Source: a virus | Direction: 5' to 3' (one strand) | Virus record (IMG/VR): IMGVR_UViG_3300031851_000017 | Location: 1-64,000 of that record | DNA length: 64,000 bases | In this document: positions 1 to 8,357 of the stretch, in pieces | Position numbering within the stretch: the first letter of the stretch is position 1 | How the letters are laid out: every line of letters starts with the position of its first letter | Notes under the pieces: model-generated | Databases searched by the model: none | Seen by the model: only the letters and a program-made list of their open reading frames with translations | Told to the model about the DNA's origin: nothing | Program-made: the position numbers and the translations under genes

Positions 1-2
1 TA

Positions 3-608
3 CTAGATGAGATGGATGGTATGACTAAAGATGCACAAAATGCATTGAAGAGAATTATGGAAAGGTATGCTGATAATTGTAGGTTCATCATTACTTGTAA
101 TGATAGACATAAAATTATTAATCCTTTAATGTCAAGATGTGCTAACTATAATTTTAAGCGTCTTAACAATAAAGACATGAAATACATATTGTGCGAAATC
201 TTGTCAAAAGAGAACATAAATACACATTCAGAAGAGGAATTAGATAAGTTTATTATATATTTACAAGGGGACTTAAGACGAGGGTTGAATGAATTACAGG
301 CTTCATCGGCAAGTAAACGAACTCTCCAATATCAAATAGACATGAATATGAAACCATACTCTGAAATTATAACAATGATAAATGAAAATAACTATGAAAA
401 TGCTTTAGAGAAGGTGCATAAATTGATTTACGATTCAACAGACATGAAGACTGTATGTATTAATTTACATACAACAATTCTAGAAACTGAAAGTGATTCT
501 AGTTACAAGTTCAAAATGCTTCGTATAATTGGCGAAACAGAATGGCGCAGTAATAACATGAATCCTAAAGTCTTGGCATCTTGGATGGTAGGACAGATGA
601 TAAAATGA
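3..608 (+). CDS. Clamp loader (replication factor C) small subunit, 5'-truncated by the window edge
   Basis: This is the C-terminal two thirds of an RFC small-subunit-like AAA+ ATPase, which loads the PCNA-type clamp onto primed DNA. The frame is open to the window edge: codons from base 3 read L-D-E-M-D-G-M-T, the Walker B/DExx region of archaeal RFC small subunits. It is followed by K-D-A-Q-N-A-L-K-R and the sensor/arginine-finger stretch M-S-R-C-A-N-Y, then a helical collar-like region. The Walker A motif must lie upstream of the window. The PCNA gene lies 2.7 kb downstream in the same orientation, consistent with a joint role at the replication fork. The family assignment is secure. Whether a second clamp loader subunit exists cannot be seen here. 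Confidence 0.93.
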   Translation, partial: LDEMDGMTKDAQNALKRIMERYADNCRFIITCNDRHKIINPLMSRCANYNFKRLNNKDMKYILCEILSKENINTHSEEELDKFIIYLQGDLRRGLNELQASSASKRTLQYQIDMNMKPYSEIITMINENNYENALEKVHKLIYDSTDMKTVCINLHTTILETESDSSYKFKMLRIIGETEWRSNNMNPKVLASWMVGQMIK

Positions 609-688
609 TAGAGTTACTTTTGGTGTTGATTGGATTGAGAATATTAATTAAAATGTTAGATAGTAACAGGGGGAGAAGAAGATGGTAA
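605..688 (+). CDS. Microprotein with one hydrophobic segment (27 aa)
   Basis: A 27-codon frame whose ATG overlaps the TGA of the clamp loader gene by 4 bases (ATGA) and whose end overlaps the next ATG. Residues 2-17 (I-E-L-L-L-V-L-I-G-L...) are hydrophobic and could span a membrane; the end is Arg-rich (R-G-R-R-R-W). Only the coupled overlaps and the bipartite composition support it as a gene. It also carries the GGGGGAG Shine-Dalgarno of the next gene. Function unknown. Confidence 0.45.
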   Translation: MIELLLVLIGLRILIKMLDSNRGRRRW

Positions 689-924
689 AAAGATTCTTTG
701 ACTTTAATAAAGATGGAGTTGTTGACAAAGATGACTTTGAACATCTCATACTTAGATATGAGATAATCGTGTTAGGTGGTATAGCACTAATTATACTACC
801 AATATTAAACACGTTAAATTACATTAGTGTAGATTCCAATTTCTTTTGGGTGCTTTGCGGGTTAGTAATGGCAGCCGAAGGATTGGTTGAAATAAAATAC
901 GAAAGGAAAAAAAGGAGAAAATAA
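682..924 (+). CDS. EF-hand-containing small membrane protein
   Basis: An 80-residue protein with a textbook single EF-hand calcium loop near the N-terminus: residues 7-19 read D-F-N-K-D-G-V-V-D-K-D-D-F, with acidic or Asn residues at loop positions 1, 3, 5, 9 and 12 and Gly at position 6. Two hydrophobic segments follow (about residues 28-46 and 54-68), then a strongly basic C-terminus (K-Y-E-R-K-K-R-R-K). The start has a GGGGGAG ribosome site. An early-region protein that binds calcium in front of a membrane anchor suggests a sensor or host-envelope function, but this is inference. It sits between the clamp loader and the candidate ssDNA-binding protein. Confidence 0.75.
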   Translation: MVKRFFDFNKDGVVDKDDFEHLILRYEIIVLGGIALIILPILNTLNYISVDSNFFWVLCGLVMAAEGLVEIKYERKKRRK

Positions 925-925
925 T

Positions 926-2152
926 ATGAATGAAGAAATGAAAAATGAAATAATGAAAGCAGCAGAACTGCTCGGTTTATCCGAGTCAGATGCTATGAGT
1001 AAGTTCGAGGACATATGTACCAAGAACAATCTCGATGCATCTAAAGAACCTCTATTGGCTAGAGGACTTTGGCGACAATATTTTAGTAGTGCTAGAAACA
1101 TACTAAATCGCGAAAAGACACAAACCAATACGAACAATTCTTTCTATAAGAAAGCATTTGGGTTCTTTGTATCGCTAAATGATGCAGTAGATATAATGGC
1201 ATTGGATAGAGATAGAGTAGTAAAAGAGTACAATAGAGATAGTGATTTAACTTACTCTCTTGGAAAAATTGCAATCTTTGCACAAATAGAAGACGGAAAG
1301 TTTGAAGGAAGAATGATGAGAGACAATGAAGAAAGAGTCAAAGTTATGGAAGCATTACCTGAAAACAATGTAGCATTAGATAACGGTCTATTCTTAGTAC
1401 CGCTAAATACTAATGACGCAGCATGGAACAAAAAGAACTACGGAAAACCTACACCTGTTTCAGAGTGGAGAAGAACCGGAGTTTTCATCGGTGAAGTTGA
1501 CGGAAGAATGGGAGCATTCGCTTTTAGTTACAAAGGCGAATCATCTCTTACTTTTACACCTAATACTTTTGAATGGGTACACTTTGATGCGTTCTTTATG
1601 AACGAAGATTACAGTACTATCTTTGGTGGTAAATCTAGAACAATGGAGTCTTTAATTCTTAACAATGATTTAGCAGAAGAAGACGATAGAAAGAGAGTAC
1701 CATTCGGTTCTGTACAAGATATAATTATGGAATACTGTACTGAAAATTACAGCCCATTAGTTGACTTAGAACAGGCTCATAGTAATGCTGCATCTAGACC
1801 ATACAAGCAGCGTTATGTTGTTACTGATGGTACAGTTACTAGTATTAATATGACACCAACAGGTAACGGTAATAGAATCATTAACATTGATGATTTAACT
1901 ACTGAGTTTAATTTTGATAATGATGGTTTTACAGCAACTACTTGTTGGATTCCATCTTCTTTAGTAATTGATTTTGGTATCGGTTCAGAAGTTATTATAG
2001 TTGGTAGAACAAGTCAGGGAACAGATGACGAAGGCGCATTAAGACCTGTAACAATTAATGTTAGTGGTATCTATGTTATTAGTGCTAGAGGCGGAAGTCC
2101 TGAATTAATCGAACACGTTGAATCAGAAGAAGACGATTGGTTCTTTGACTGA
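926..2152 (+). CDS. Candidate OB-fold single-stranded DNA-binding protein
   Basis: A 408-residue protein in the replisome operon. The N-terminal 110 residues are helical. The C-terminal third (about 290-390) is beta-rich (Y-V-V-T-D-G-T-V-T-S-I-N ... S-E-V-I-I-V-G-R-T), as expected for an OB fold. It ends in a very acidic tail closing with aromatics (E-S-E-E-D-D-W-F-F-D), the arrangement used by many SSB and phage ssDNA-binding proteins to recruit partners. No RPA zinc finger is visible. The context between clamp loader, recombinase and clamp supports an RPA/SSB role, but the primary sequence alone does not prove it. Confidence 0.5.
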   Translation: MNEEMKNEIMKAAELLGLSESDAMSKFEDICTKNNLDASKEPLLARGLWRQYFSSARNILNREKTQTNTNNSFYKKAFGFFVSLNDAVDIMALDRDRVVKEYNRDSDLTYSLGKIAIFAQIEDGKFEGRMMRDNEERVKVMEALPENNVALDNGLFLVPLNTNDAAWNKKNYGKPTPVSEWRRTGVFIGEVDGRMGAFAFSYKGESSLTFTPNTFEWVHFDAFFMNEDYSTIFGGKSRTMESLILNNDLAEEDDRKRVPFGSVQDIIMEYCTENYSPLVDLEQAHSNAASRPYKQRYVVTDGTVTSINMTPTGNGNRIINIDDLTTEFNFDNDGFTATTCWIPSSLVIDFGIGSEVIIVGRTSQGTDDEGALRPVTINVSGIYVISARGGSPELIEHVESEEDDWFFD

Positions 2153-2190
2153 TTATGTAAAAGTGTAGTCATGCACATATTGTTGGCTAT

Positions 2191-2207
2191 AAGGGTGCAA
2201 TACCCTT
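2191..2207 (+). promoter_or_regulatory. Small hairpin in the leader between the SSB candidate and the 70-aa gene
   Basis: A 6-bp stem (AAGGGT/ACCCTT) with a 5-base loop lies in the 77-bp gap before the gene at 2230, one of the few real gaps in this block. It is followed by AAATTAAAAGGAG, not a T-run, so it is more likely an RNA-stability or translational element than a terminator. Confidence 0.3.
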
Positions 2208-2229
2208 TAAATTAAAAGGAGAATATAAA

Positions 2230-2442
2230 ATGAAAGAATATGAAATAATAAATGCAACAGTAATTAAGGGAAGTAGTTATTGGTTTAATGTAAGTAAGGT
2301 TGACTTTACTACTAGAAAACTAAATGACATTACAGGACAATATTGGGTTAAGTTCCATTTCTCTTCCGGTAAAGAAATAAGAATAGTAGTAGAAGAAGAA
2401 GATTTAGATGAACTAGTAAATATCTTTGATTATCTATTATAA
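2230..2442 (+). CDS. Hypothetical protein (70 aa)
   Basis: A small protein rich in beta-strand-like segments (Y-E-I-I-N-A-T-V-I ... Y-W-V-K-F-H-F ... E-I-R-I-V-V-E-E-E-D-L-D-E-L) with an acidic C-terminal helix. It has a clear AGGAGA ribosome site. I do not recognise a family. It directly precedes the RecA/Sak4-like ATPase, separated by a few bases, so a role with that protein or in replication is plausible but unproven. Confidence 0.7.
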   Translation: MKEYEIINATVIKGSSYWFNVSKVDFTTRKLNDITGQYWVKFHFSSGKEIRIVVEEEDLDELVNIFDYLL

Positions 2443-2459
2443 TATAAATGGTGATAAGA

Positions 2460-3299
2460 ATGACAATGAGTTATGAAGAAAGAAAGAAAATAATAATGCA
2501 ACAAATACAAGACAGAATGAAGAGAGAAAAAGAGTTCCTTCTATTAGGAATAACAGGTAATCCCAAAGTCGGTAAATCCGGTTTAGCAATGGATTGTAGA
2601 ACAGAAGAAGAAATTAAGAAAGGTATGACAGTAGAAATACTAGACCTAGATGACGGTTCTACTGCTACTTGGGATTCTGCATGGAATAGAGATGAGAACA
2701 TAAGAGTGTTCGTACCTAATATTTGGAATGAAGATGGTTCAATGAATTGGGATGAAACATTCCACAACTGTTCTACTTGGATTAAAATGTTAGAAGAACA
2801 AATTAAAGAAGGAAACGTAAAGGCTGTAATTTTAGATGGTGTAGATAAAATCTACGAAGGTTCTAGTGATGTACTTCGTAAATCGTTAGTAAAAAATGCA
2901 GCAAGAAGCGGTTCTGTAATACAGGATTCAGATACAGTAAGAGTAAGTCCGTTAGATTGGAAAGTTAGAAATAAGATTTATGATAGAATCATTAATCCTT
3001 TTGTAGCATTAAGAACTAATAGGTTTCTTATTACACATATGAAACCTGTTTACGAAGGTATAGGCGCACCAATTGCAGTAGGAGAAACTCCCGATTGGTA
3101 CAAAACTACACCACATAAACTATTACAAATAGTAAACATAAAAGAACAAAAGTTAGGAAAGAAAACTACCTACATGGCGACACTAACTGCTAGTAAAACT
3201 AATTCCAAAATGGTAGGTAAAAAATGGCCTGTATTCGTATTAGAAGAAACAGGAAATCAATGGAATGGAATACCTGAATTAAAGACAGGTGAATTATAA
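2460..3299 (+). CDS. RecA/Sak4-like P-loop ATPase (recombinase-type)
   Basis: About 279 residues forming a compact RecA-fold ATPase. Walker A is G-N-P-K-V-G-K-S (residues 33-40) and Walker B is A-V-I-L-D-G-V-D (122-129), both typical of the minimal Sak4/AAA_24 recombinases of phages and of archaeal RadA-like proteins without the N-terminal HhH domain. The expected function is homologous pairing or strand annealing, possibly with the OB-fold protein upstream. The start is placed at 2460 because GGTGAT at 2450-2455 is a perfect Shine-Dalgarno for it; an in-frame ATG at 2448 overlaps that site and is less likely. It is followed 15 bp later by PCNA. Confidence 0.8.
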   Translation: MTMSYEERKKIIMQQIQDRMKREKEFLLLGITGNPKVGKSGLAMDCRTEEEIKKGMTVEILDLDDGSTATWDSAWNRDENIRVFVPNIWNEDGSMNWDETFHNCSTWIKMLEEQIKEGNVKAVILDGVDKIYEGSSDVLRKSLVKNAARSGSVIQDSDTVRVSPLDWKVRNKIYDRIINPFVALRTNRFLITHMKPVYEGIGAPIAVGETPDWYKTTPHKLLQIVNIKEQKLGKKTTYMATLTASKTNSKMVGKKWPVFVLEETGNQWNGIPELKTGEL

Positions 3300-3314
3300 T
3301 GGAGATAAATAACA

Positions 3315-4088
3315 ATGAAAATAATAATAGAAGCAAAGGAATTGAGTGAATTAATAGAGAGCGTAGCATTAAAAGGAAGATACTTCGATGGTGGAGAATC
3401 TAAAAATGGTATGCTATCAGCACACGCATATTTGGTAGTCAATGGAAACATTCTTCAAATATGGAATGCCGACAATACTACCATTTGTGGGTTGAAGCAA
3501 GACTTAGAAGAGTCTACTCATGCCGATACTGAAAGTGGTTCAGCCGTAGTTGATATCAAGAAGACTGTTAAATACTTAAAGGGATTTACAGGGTTGGTTA
3601 CAATTGAAGCAAATGATTTCTTGTACATTAGTAATGAGTCATCAAACGCTACTTTACCATTAGTAGTTGAACATAGCCATCAGCCTATGATTGATATGTT
3701 AATTGAGTTTGAAAAGACAGTAAGAGATGTTAATGTAACATTCCCTACGTTTAGAAGAACTACCTTTGAAACTAAACTACACGTTCTAAGTGATGTCTTA
3801 ACAGCCGCTACAAAGGGCTGTGATGTAATCAATACCGCTAGATATAAGTTTGATTATAATAACAATATATTAAAAATGTCATCTATTAAAACAGATTTAG
3901 ATAAATATGAGACTACGGTAATAACATTAACTAGAGATGGCGAACCATCAACCGTAGAGTTTACAGGTTTCTTTCACGGATTTTTTGACTTAACGGCAGT
4001 TAATATTTATTTGAAAGACGACTCTCCTGTTTTATTTGTGTCGCCTAATAGAATATTATTGAAAGCACCTTACATGGATAGGAGTTAA
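3315..4088 (+). CDS. PCNA-like DNA sliding clamp
   Basis: A 257-residue protein of the usual archaeal PCNA length, beginning M-K-I-I-I-E-A-K-E-L-S-E-L-I-E-S-V and ending in strand-rich sequence (S-P-V-L-F-V-S-P-N-R-I-L-L-K-A-P-Y). The alternating strand and helix pattern fits two clamp domains that trimerise around DNA and tether the polymerase. It is diverged from cellular PCNA: no obvious interdomain connector consensus is seen. It lies between the recombinase and polymerase B, 5 bp before the polymerase, which strongly supports the call. The ribosome site is GGAGATAA. Confidence 0.8.
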   Translation: MKIIIEAKELSELIESVALKGRYFDGGESKNGMLSAHAYLVVNGNILQIWNADNTTICGLKQDLEESTHADTESGSAVVDIKKTVKYLKGFTGLVTIEANDFLYISNESSNATLPLVVEHSHQPMIDMLIEFEKTVRDVNVTFPTFRRTTFETKLHVLSDVLTAATKGCDVINTARYKFDYNNNILKMSSIKTDLDKYETTVITLTRDGEPSTVEFTGFFHGFFDLTAVNIYLKDDSPVLFVSPNRILLKAPYMDRS

Positions 4089-4092
4089 GAGT

Positions 4093-5793
4093 ATGATAAT
4101 TAATGAAATTAAAAATGGCATTGGTTTAGTTTGGAGAGATGAAAACAATAACAGACTACAAGAAACTGTTTCTTTGAAAGACTACAAACATTACTTTTTC
4201 ATTAAGGCTACGTCAACTAGACATAATAATTTGTTAGTTAAAGACAACAATACAAGAGGCAAGTTTCAAGTTGACCTGTCTTATGAATTAGGAGATTGGG
4301 TTTCACTAGAAGGTGAATCTTTAGTAAAAGTTTCGTGGGGAACTAAATCTCCTAGTCTTAGGTATCAGATTAGAGAGAAGTTAGAAGAGTTAGGAGTTGA
4401 CTCATACGAAGCAGATATACCACATCATTATCGGTATGCTGTTGATGAGTTAAGTTCTATTCCCGATTATAAAATGCGTAAGTGTTTTTGGGATATGGAG
4501 TGGATGCAAGGCGGAGAACATGATGGTAAGATTACCTGTATAGTAATATACGATAGTTACGATGATGAGTATAGTGTATTCGCTTGGTTTCCTAACTTAG
4601 AGCAGAAACTTAGTATGGAGTTCCTTTACAAATTAAGAAGGAATTATAACTTAAAAATATTCAAGTCAGAAGAATCTATGCTTGACAACTTCTTAACATA
4701 TTTTATTCAGAAGAGACCGGATATGTTAATCTCATGGTTCGGATGGAAATTCGACTTACCTAAACTAATAGAGAGAAATAGTGCCTACAATATTGATTCA
4801 AGAATGTTATCTCCTTTTAATGAAGTAAGAGGGGTTTCTTGGAAGGATAACAAAGTTAAGATATATCCTAAACAAGTAAACGGGTCTTCTCCTATAACAC
4901 AACCAATTAAGGGAGTGATTACAGTAGCATTAGATTTAGTTTTTGAAAGACAGTGGAATGATTCACAAAGAGGAACATTACCTTCTATGGCTTTAGATTA
5001 TATTTCTGAATCTGTTTTAGGCGATAAGAAATTAGTTAGTGAAAAGTTTCCTGATAAAAATGAGTTCTTTGCTAGAGGTTGGTTAGAAGATACTGAAACA
5101 TATCTAGAGTATGCGATAAAGGATGTTGAGTTAATCAAAAGAATTGATGATGAGAACCACTGTATTGATTCAGTTTTAGCATTACAGAAATTACTTATTG
5201 CTCCTTTTGATGCTTGCTTCTATGCAAGTAATATGGGTGGAATATATTTTATGCGTAACGCTAATTGGAAAGCACCAACAGGAAAGAAAGGTGAGAAGGT
5301 TAACTACGATGGAGCAATGATATACAATCCATTAACAGAAGGCACAAATGGAAGATATGACAACGTAGCCGCGTTTGATTTCGCTTCTCTATATCCTTCA
5401 ATGATTATTTCACGGAACATTTCATGGGAATCTAAATCAAAACTTCCAACAGAGTTTGCAGTTAACTTAGCAATACCTAGAGATTTTAGTGAAGTGAAGG
5501 AAGAGAAGATGTTGTATTACAATACTGATAAATTAGGACTATTACCTAAGTCTCTTATTGAACTTAAAGCATTAAGAAACGAATACAAAAAGAATATGAA
5601 AGAAGCAACAACCAAAGATGATAAGATTAAATGGAATAATAATCAAATGGCGGTCAAGAGATTGATGGCTTCATTTTACGGCATCACCGCGTATCAAGGA
5701 TTTGGTTGGGCTGATATAGACCTAGCCGCTAGTATTACTGCTAGTGCTAGAGAGGCTATTAGATTAGCCGCATTTAAAGCGAGGGAATTATAA
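4093..5793 (+). CDS. polB: Family B DNA polymerase, N-terminal part (exonuclease and palm motifs A and B)
   Basis: 566 residues covering the 3'-5' exonuclease and the first part of the polymerase domain. Exo I is F-W-D-M-E-W (D134/E136). Exo II is the region S-W-F-G-W-K-F-D-L-P, which keeps F-D but lacks the usual Asn. Exo III is Y-A-I-K-D-V-E-L. Motif A is D429-F-A-S-L-Y-P-S. Motif B is K522-R-L-M-A-S-F-Y-G, where the common N-S-x-Y-G is A-S-F-Y-G. The frame stops after A-F-K-A-R-E-L, exactly before the strand that should carry motif C. Motif C is found in a separate gene starting at 6134. The enzyme must therefore be assembled from two chains, or rejoined by an unseen mechanism. Identity as the viral replicative polymerase is certain. 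Confidence 0.96.
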   Translation: MIINEIKNGIGLVWRDENNNRLQETVSLKDYKHYFFIKATSTRHNNLLVKDNNTRGKFQVDLSYELGDWVSLEGESLVKVSWGTKSPSLRYQIREKLEELGVDSYEADIPHHYRYAVDELSSIPDYKMRKCFWDMEWMQGGEHDGKITCIVIYDSYDDEYSVFAWFPNLEQKLSMEFLYKLRRNYNLKIFKSEESMLDNFLTYFIQKRPDMLISWFGWKFDLPKLIERNSAYNIDSRMLSPFNEVRGVSWKDNKVKIYPKQVNGSSPITQPIKGVITVALDLVFERQWNDSQRGTLPSMALDYISESVLGDKKLVSEKFPDKNEFFARGWLEDTETYLEYAIKDVELIKRIDDENHCIDSVLALQKLLIAPFDACFYASNMGGIYFMRNANWKAPTGKKGEKVNYDGAMIYNPLTEGTNGRYDNVAAFDFASLYPSMIISRNISWESKSKLPTEFAVNLAIPRDFSEVKEEKMLYYNTDKLGLLPKSLIELKALRNEYKKNMKEATTKDDKIKWNNNQMAVKRLMASFYGITAYQGFGWADIDLAASITASAREAIRLAAFKAREL

Positions 5794-6137
5794 TGAGTAA
5801 AAGATGGAAGAAAAGAGTTAATCAAAACAATAAAGATACAATGAAATTATCAGAATTAATAGCATTTATGATGAGTAAATATCCTATGACCGAAGAAGAA
5901 CACAACGCAATATTAAATTGGGAAGAGTTCAACATTAATATAGAAAGGCAGACTACAACAGAAGAACAAGCAAAGCAGACATTTTCAATAGAAGCGATTG
6001 CAGGTGTTACTGCTACCTTTCATCTTTGGCTCTTAGGAAGAGTAAAAGATAGGTGGGAATCAGAAGATTGGGATTTAGATAAAGCACCCCATGCTATTAC
6101 TGTTAATGCTAAAGTGGATTGGAGTAATGACATATGA
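5793..6137 (+). CDS. Hypothetical protein encoded between the two polymerase halves (114 aa)
   Basis: Its ATG overlaps the stop of the polymerase N-part (TAATG) and its stop overlaps the start of the C-part (ATGA), so all three genes are translationally coupled. The N-terminus is basic (S-K-R-W-K-K-R-V-N-Q-N-N-K); the remainder is helical with Trp-rich patches (L-N-W-E-E-F, R-W-E-S-E-D-W-D). It shows no intein signatures (no N-terminal Cys/Ser, no terminal H-N), no HNH or GIY-YIG motif and no zinc ligands. Function unknown. Its position makes a polymerase accessory subunit or a decayed mobile insertion possible. Confidence 0.75.
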   Translation: MSKRWKKRVNQNNKDTMKLSELIAFMMSKYPMTEEEHNAILNWEEFNINIERQTTTEEQAKQTFSIEAIAGVTATFHLWLLGRVKDRWESEDWDLDKAPHAITVNAKVDWSNDI

Positions 6138-7060
6138 AAGTAGTTTACGGACATACTGATTCAATTTATGTTCAGTGTGATGATATAGAAAAAGCAAAGA
6201 ACGTTTGTAGTGAAATTAACGACCATGTTAGGAAATCATTTCCTAATCTATTAGGTTTAGATGAACACCCTGTTACTTTAGAGTTTGAAAAGTATTACAA
6301 ATCACTAGGAGTAGGTGCAACAAAGAATAGAAATGCAGGTTTAATAACTTGGAAGGATGGAGAATATCTTGAAGAAGACGAGTTTGTTCTTACAGGTTTC
6401 TCTGCTAAAAGAGTTGCACAAACAAAACTAGCGAAGGAAACACAAATGAAAGTATTGCGAATGTGGGTTGATGGAGTTGAAGAAGAAGTAGTCTCTAGTT
6501 ACTTACATGGTTTATTTAATACTGTTATTTCCGGCGATATAGAATTATCAATGCTTACTAACAGAACTAGATTTCGTGAAGAAAGATTCAAGGTGAAATG
6601 TATGGGTGAATGTAAAAAAATGAAATGGGGAAAAGTTTTCTCACTATCAGAAATCATTGAGAATATTGCAGAACACCGCAGTAATTTTTCTAGCGATAAG
6701 TGGAAGTGTTGCAATAAACCTAATCTTAGAACATTACAAGATAAGAAACCCACAATCGGTTCGGGTATAGAAGGGGTATTGTATTACAACTCTTTTAATG
6801 AAGTGCAAATAGATGACTCTTATCTTTATATTAAAATTAAAGATAACACCACTACATACATACACCCACTTACACAAGAAGATACAATTCCTTCTTGGGT
6901 TTCAGTTAGACATGAATCAGAACTATCTCACTTTACTCCCGATTATTTACATTATGCTTATCAAGTAGTTAGTAAGGCAGAACCTATCTACAACGCAATG
7001 GGGTGGAATATAGATAATATTACTAAAAGTAGGAATCAAGATTTGGGGGATTGGTTTTGA
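6134..7060 (+). CDS. polB: Family B DNA polymerase, C-terminal part (motif C and thumb)
   Basis: 308 residues beginning M-K-V-V-Y-G-H-T-D-S-I-Y-V: motif C starts at residue 5, so the chain opens directly on the catalytic beta-hairpin. The second motif C Asp (D9) is kept and the first is His (Y-G-H-T-D-S instead of Y-G-D-T-D-S). Further thumb landmarks follow (L-E-F-E-K-Y-Y-K; L-T-G-F-S-A-K-R-V). Joined to the upstream half, the two chains give about 870 residues, the normal size for family B. Nothing appears lost at the break. Methanothermobacter PolB is a known naturally split relative. The start overlaps the preceding stop by ATGA. Confidence 0.95.
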   Translation: MKVVYGHTDSIYVQCDDIEKAKNVCSEINDHVRKSFPNLLGLDEHPVTLEFEKYYKSLGVGATKNRNAGLITWKDGEYLEEDEFVLTGFSAKRVAQTKLAKETQMKVLRMWVDGVEEEVVSSYLHGLFNTVISGDIELSMLTNRTRFREERFKVKCMGECKKMKWGKVFSLSEIIENIAEHRSNFSSDKWKCCNKPNLRTLQDKKPTIGSGIEGVLYYNSFNEVQIDDSYLYIKIKDNTTTYIHPLTQEDTIPSWVSVRHESELSHFTPDYLHYAYQVVSKAEPIYNAMGWNIDNITKSRNQDLGDWF

Positions 7061-7461
7061 GATTATCTTGGTCTATGAAAAGAAGAATAGAAAGATGGAA
7101 AATTAGACACGCTAAAATAAACGAATGGATTGTATTTTACAAAGAAGAAATAACAAAAGATTATAACAGAATGAAAGGTTTTTTACAGAAACTAAATAAA
7201 AAAAAGGTTAAAAAAATGAAAATGGATAAAAATAAAAAAGAAACTATGTTCTTTGACTCAAAAGAATATATAGGATTAACAGTAAATAAAGGTGAAATTA
7301 AACTTATAGAAAAACCACCTTTAAGTTTTTATTCTTTTAAAGATGAAGAAACAATAGCACCAACATGGTCTCCACATGACAAAAATTGTGATTGTGAAGA
7401 TTGTTTAGAAACGTTATTAAACACGTTAAAGTTTAAATTTGATACGGAGAATGATGAATAA
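7057..7461 (+). CDS. Hypothetical protein with C-D-C-E-D-C motif
   Basis: About 134 residues. The N-terminal third is strongly basic and helical (K-R-R-I-E-R-W-K-I-R-H), then comes a Lys-rich linker, and the C-terminal part carries H-D-K-N-C-D-C-E-D-C-L-E, which could bind a metal with the nearby His. I place the start at TTG 7057 because it overlaps the polymerase stop as TTGA and has GGGGGAT at 7044-7050. ATG 7075 and an internal ATG at 7216 (preceded by AAAAGGTT) are alternatives, so two shorter genes are not excluded. No family recognised. Confidence 0.6.
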   Translation: MRLSWSMKRRIERWKIRHAKINEWIVFYKEEITKDYNRMKGFLQKLNKKKVKKMKMDKNKKETMFFDSKEYIGLTVNKGEIKLIEKPPLSFYSFKDEETIAPTWSPHDKNCDCEDCLETLLNTLKFKFDTENDE

Positions 7462-8357
7462 TGAAAATACAAAAGAAAGAAGGATTTGATAGGGATTTTA
7501 CTTATCAATGGAATGCAGATTGGAAAGAAGAAGATACTGATAAACCTATATTGAAGATAACTAAATCTTCTGTGGGACAGTTTGATTGGTGTCCTAAGAA
7601 ATATGAGTTTGGATATATAGATAGAAAACCGCAAGATACTTCAGAAGCAATGCACAATGGAACATTAGTTCACAACGCATTGGAGGAATTTTACAATGTT
7701 TTTGATATTAAGAAAGCAGAAACTATGGATAATAAAGAAGTAACAGAATATATGTTTAGTCTATTTCCTATTGATAATATGTCTGAAATGTATGAAACCT
7801 TATCTATTAACGAAGCACAACGTTTTATGGTTGCTAAAGAAGATAAAACTTTAGAAGAGTTTCTTCCTGTAATCAATGAAGTTACATTAGATGCACAAAT
7901 TACAATTAACAGAGCAAACTATCCAAAGTTCCCATTGAAGAGAGATTATGTTATTCATTTACAGGGGATAATAGATAGAATGTTTGTTGATAAGAATGGC
8001 TACATTCCTATGGAGTTAAAGACAGGCGCATGGAAAGAGTATAAGAAAACTATGATGAGAAAAGAAATGGCTTATTATAAGTTAATATTTGATAATTGTC
8101 CTATCGAACAATTAGAAGCAATCGGTCTTAATCGTGAAAAACAAATAACACATTGGGGTTGGAGATACCCTGCCTCTAATCTTATATATGTGGAAGAACA
8201 GAAAAAGTCTAGCCATAAAGCACTTATGAGAAGTATAGTAAAATTACTAAAGGCGTATGAAGATAAATCATTCCCAACAAAATACAATGCTAGAACTTGT
8301 TCATATTGTAGTTACTTAGATATTTGTGATGGTGGAGCAGATGAGGGGTGGTTATAA
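7461..8357 (+). CDS. Cas4/RecB-like PD-(D/E)XK nuclease with Fe-S cluster cysteines
   Basis: 298 residues with the complete Cas4/AddB layout. An early cysteine (C44 in F-D-W-C-P-K-K-Y) is followed by the helix G-T-L-V-H71-N-A-L-E-E-F, then G-I-I-D172-R and E185-L-K187 of the nuclease core, K-E-M-A-Y-Y as motif QxxxY equivalent, and the C-terminal triad C280-S-Y-C283 ... C289. The four cysteines are expected to hold a 4Fe-4S cluster. Such proteins are 5'-3' or single-strand exonucleases acting in DNA end processing and recombination. Here it most likely works with the Sak4-like ATPase or in genome maturation rather than in CRISPR adaptation, as no cas1/cas2 is present. The ATG lies one base past the previous stop region (TAATG). 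Confidence 0.88.
   Translation: MKIQKKEGFDRDFTYQWNADWKEEDTDKPILKITKSSVGQFDWCPKKYEFGYIDRKPQDTSEAMHNGTLVHNALEEFYNVFDIKKAETMDNKEVTEYMFSLFPIDNMSEMYETLSINEAQRFMVAKEDKTLEEFLPVINEVTLDAQITINRANYPKFPLKRDYVIHLQGIIDRMFVDKNGYIPMELKTGAWKEYKKTMMRKEMAYYKLIFDNCPIEQLEAIGLNREKQITHWGWRYPASNLIYVEEQKKSSHKALMRSIVKLLKAYEDKSFPTKYNARTCSYCSYLDICDGGADEGWL

Noticed and set aside
5793-6137. Intein in the polymerase
   Set aside because: The intervening frame is a separate gene with its own start and stop, lacks N-terminal Cys/Ser, C-terminal H-N and any endonuclease motif.
7461-8357. CRISPR-associated role of the Cas4-like nuclease
   Set aside because: No other cas genes and no direct repeat-spacer array in the window; viral Cas4-like nucleases commonly act in recombination.
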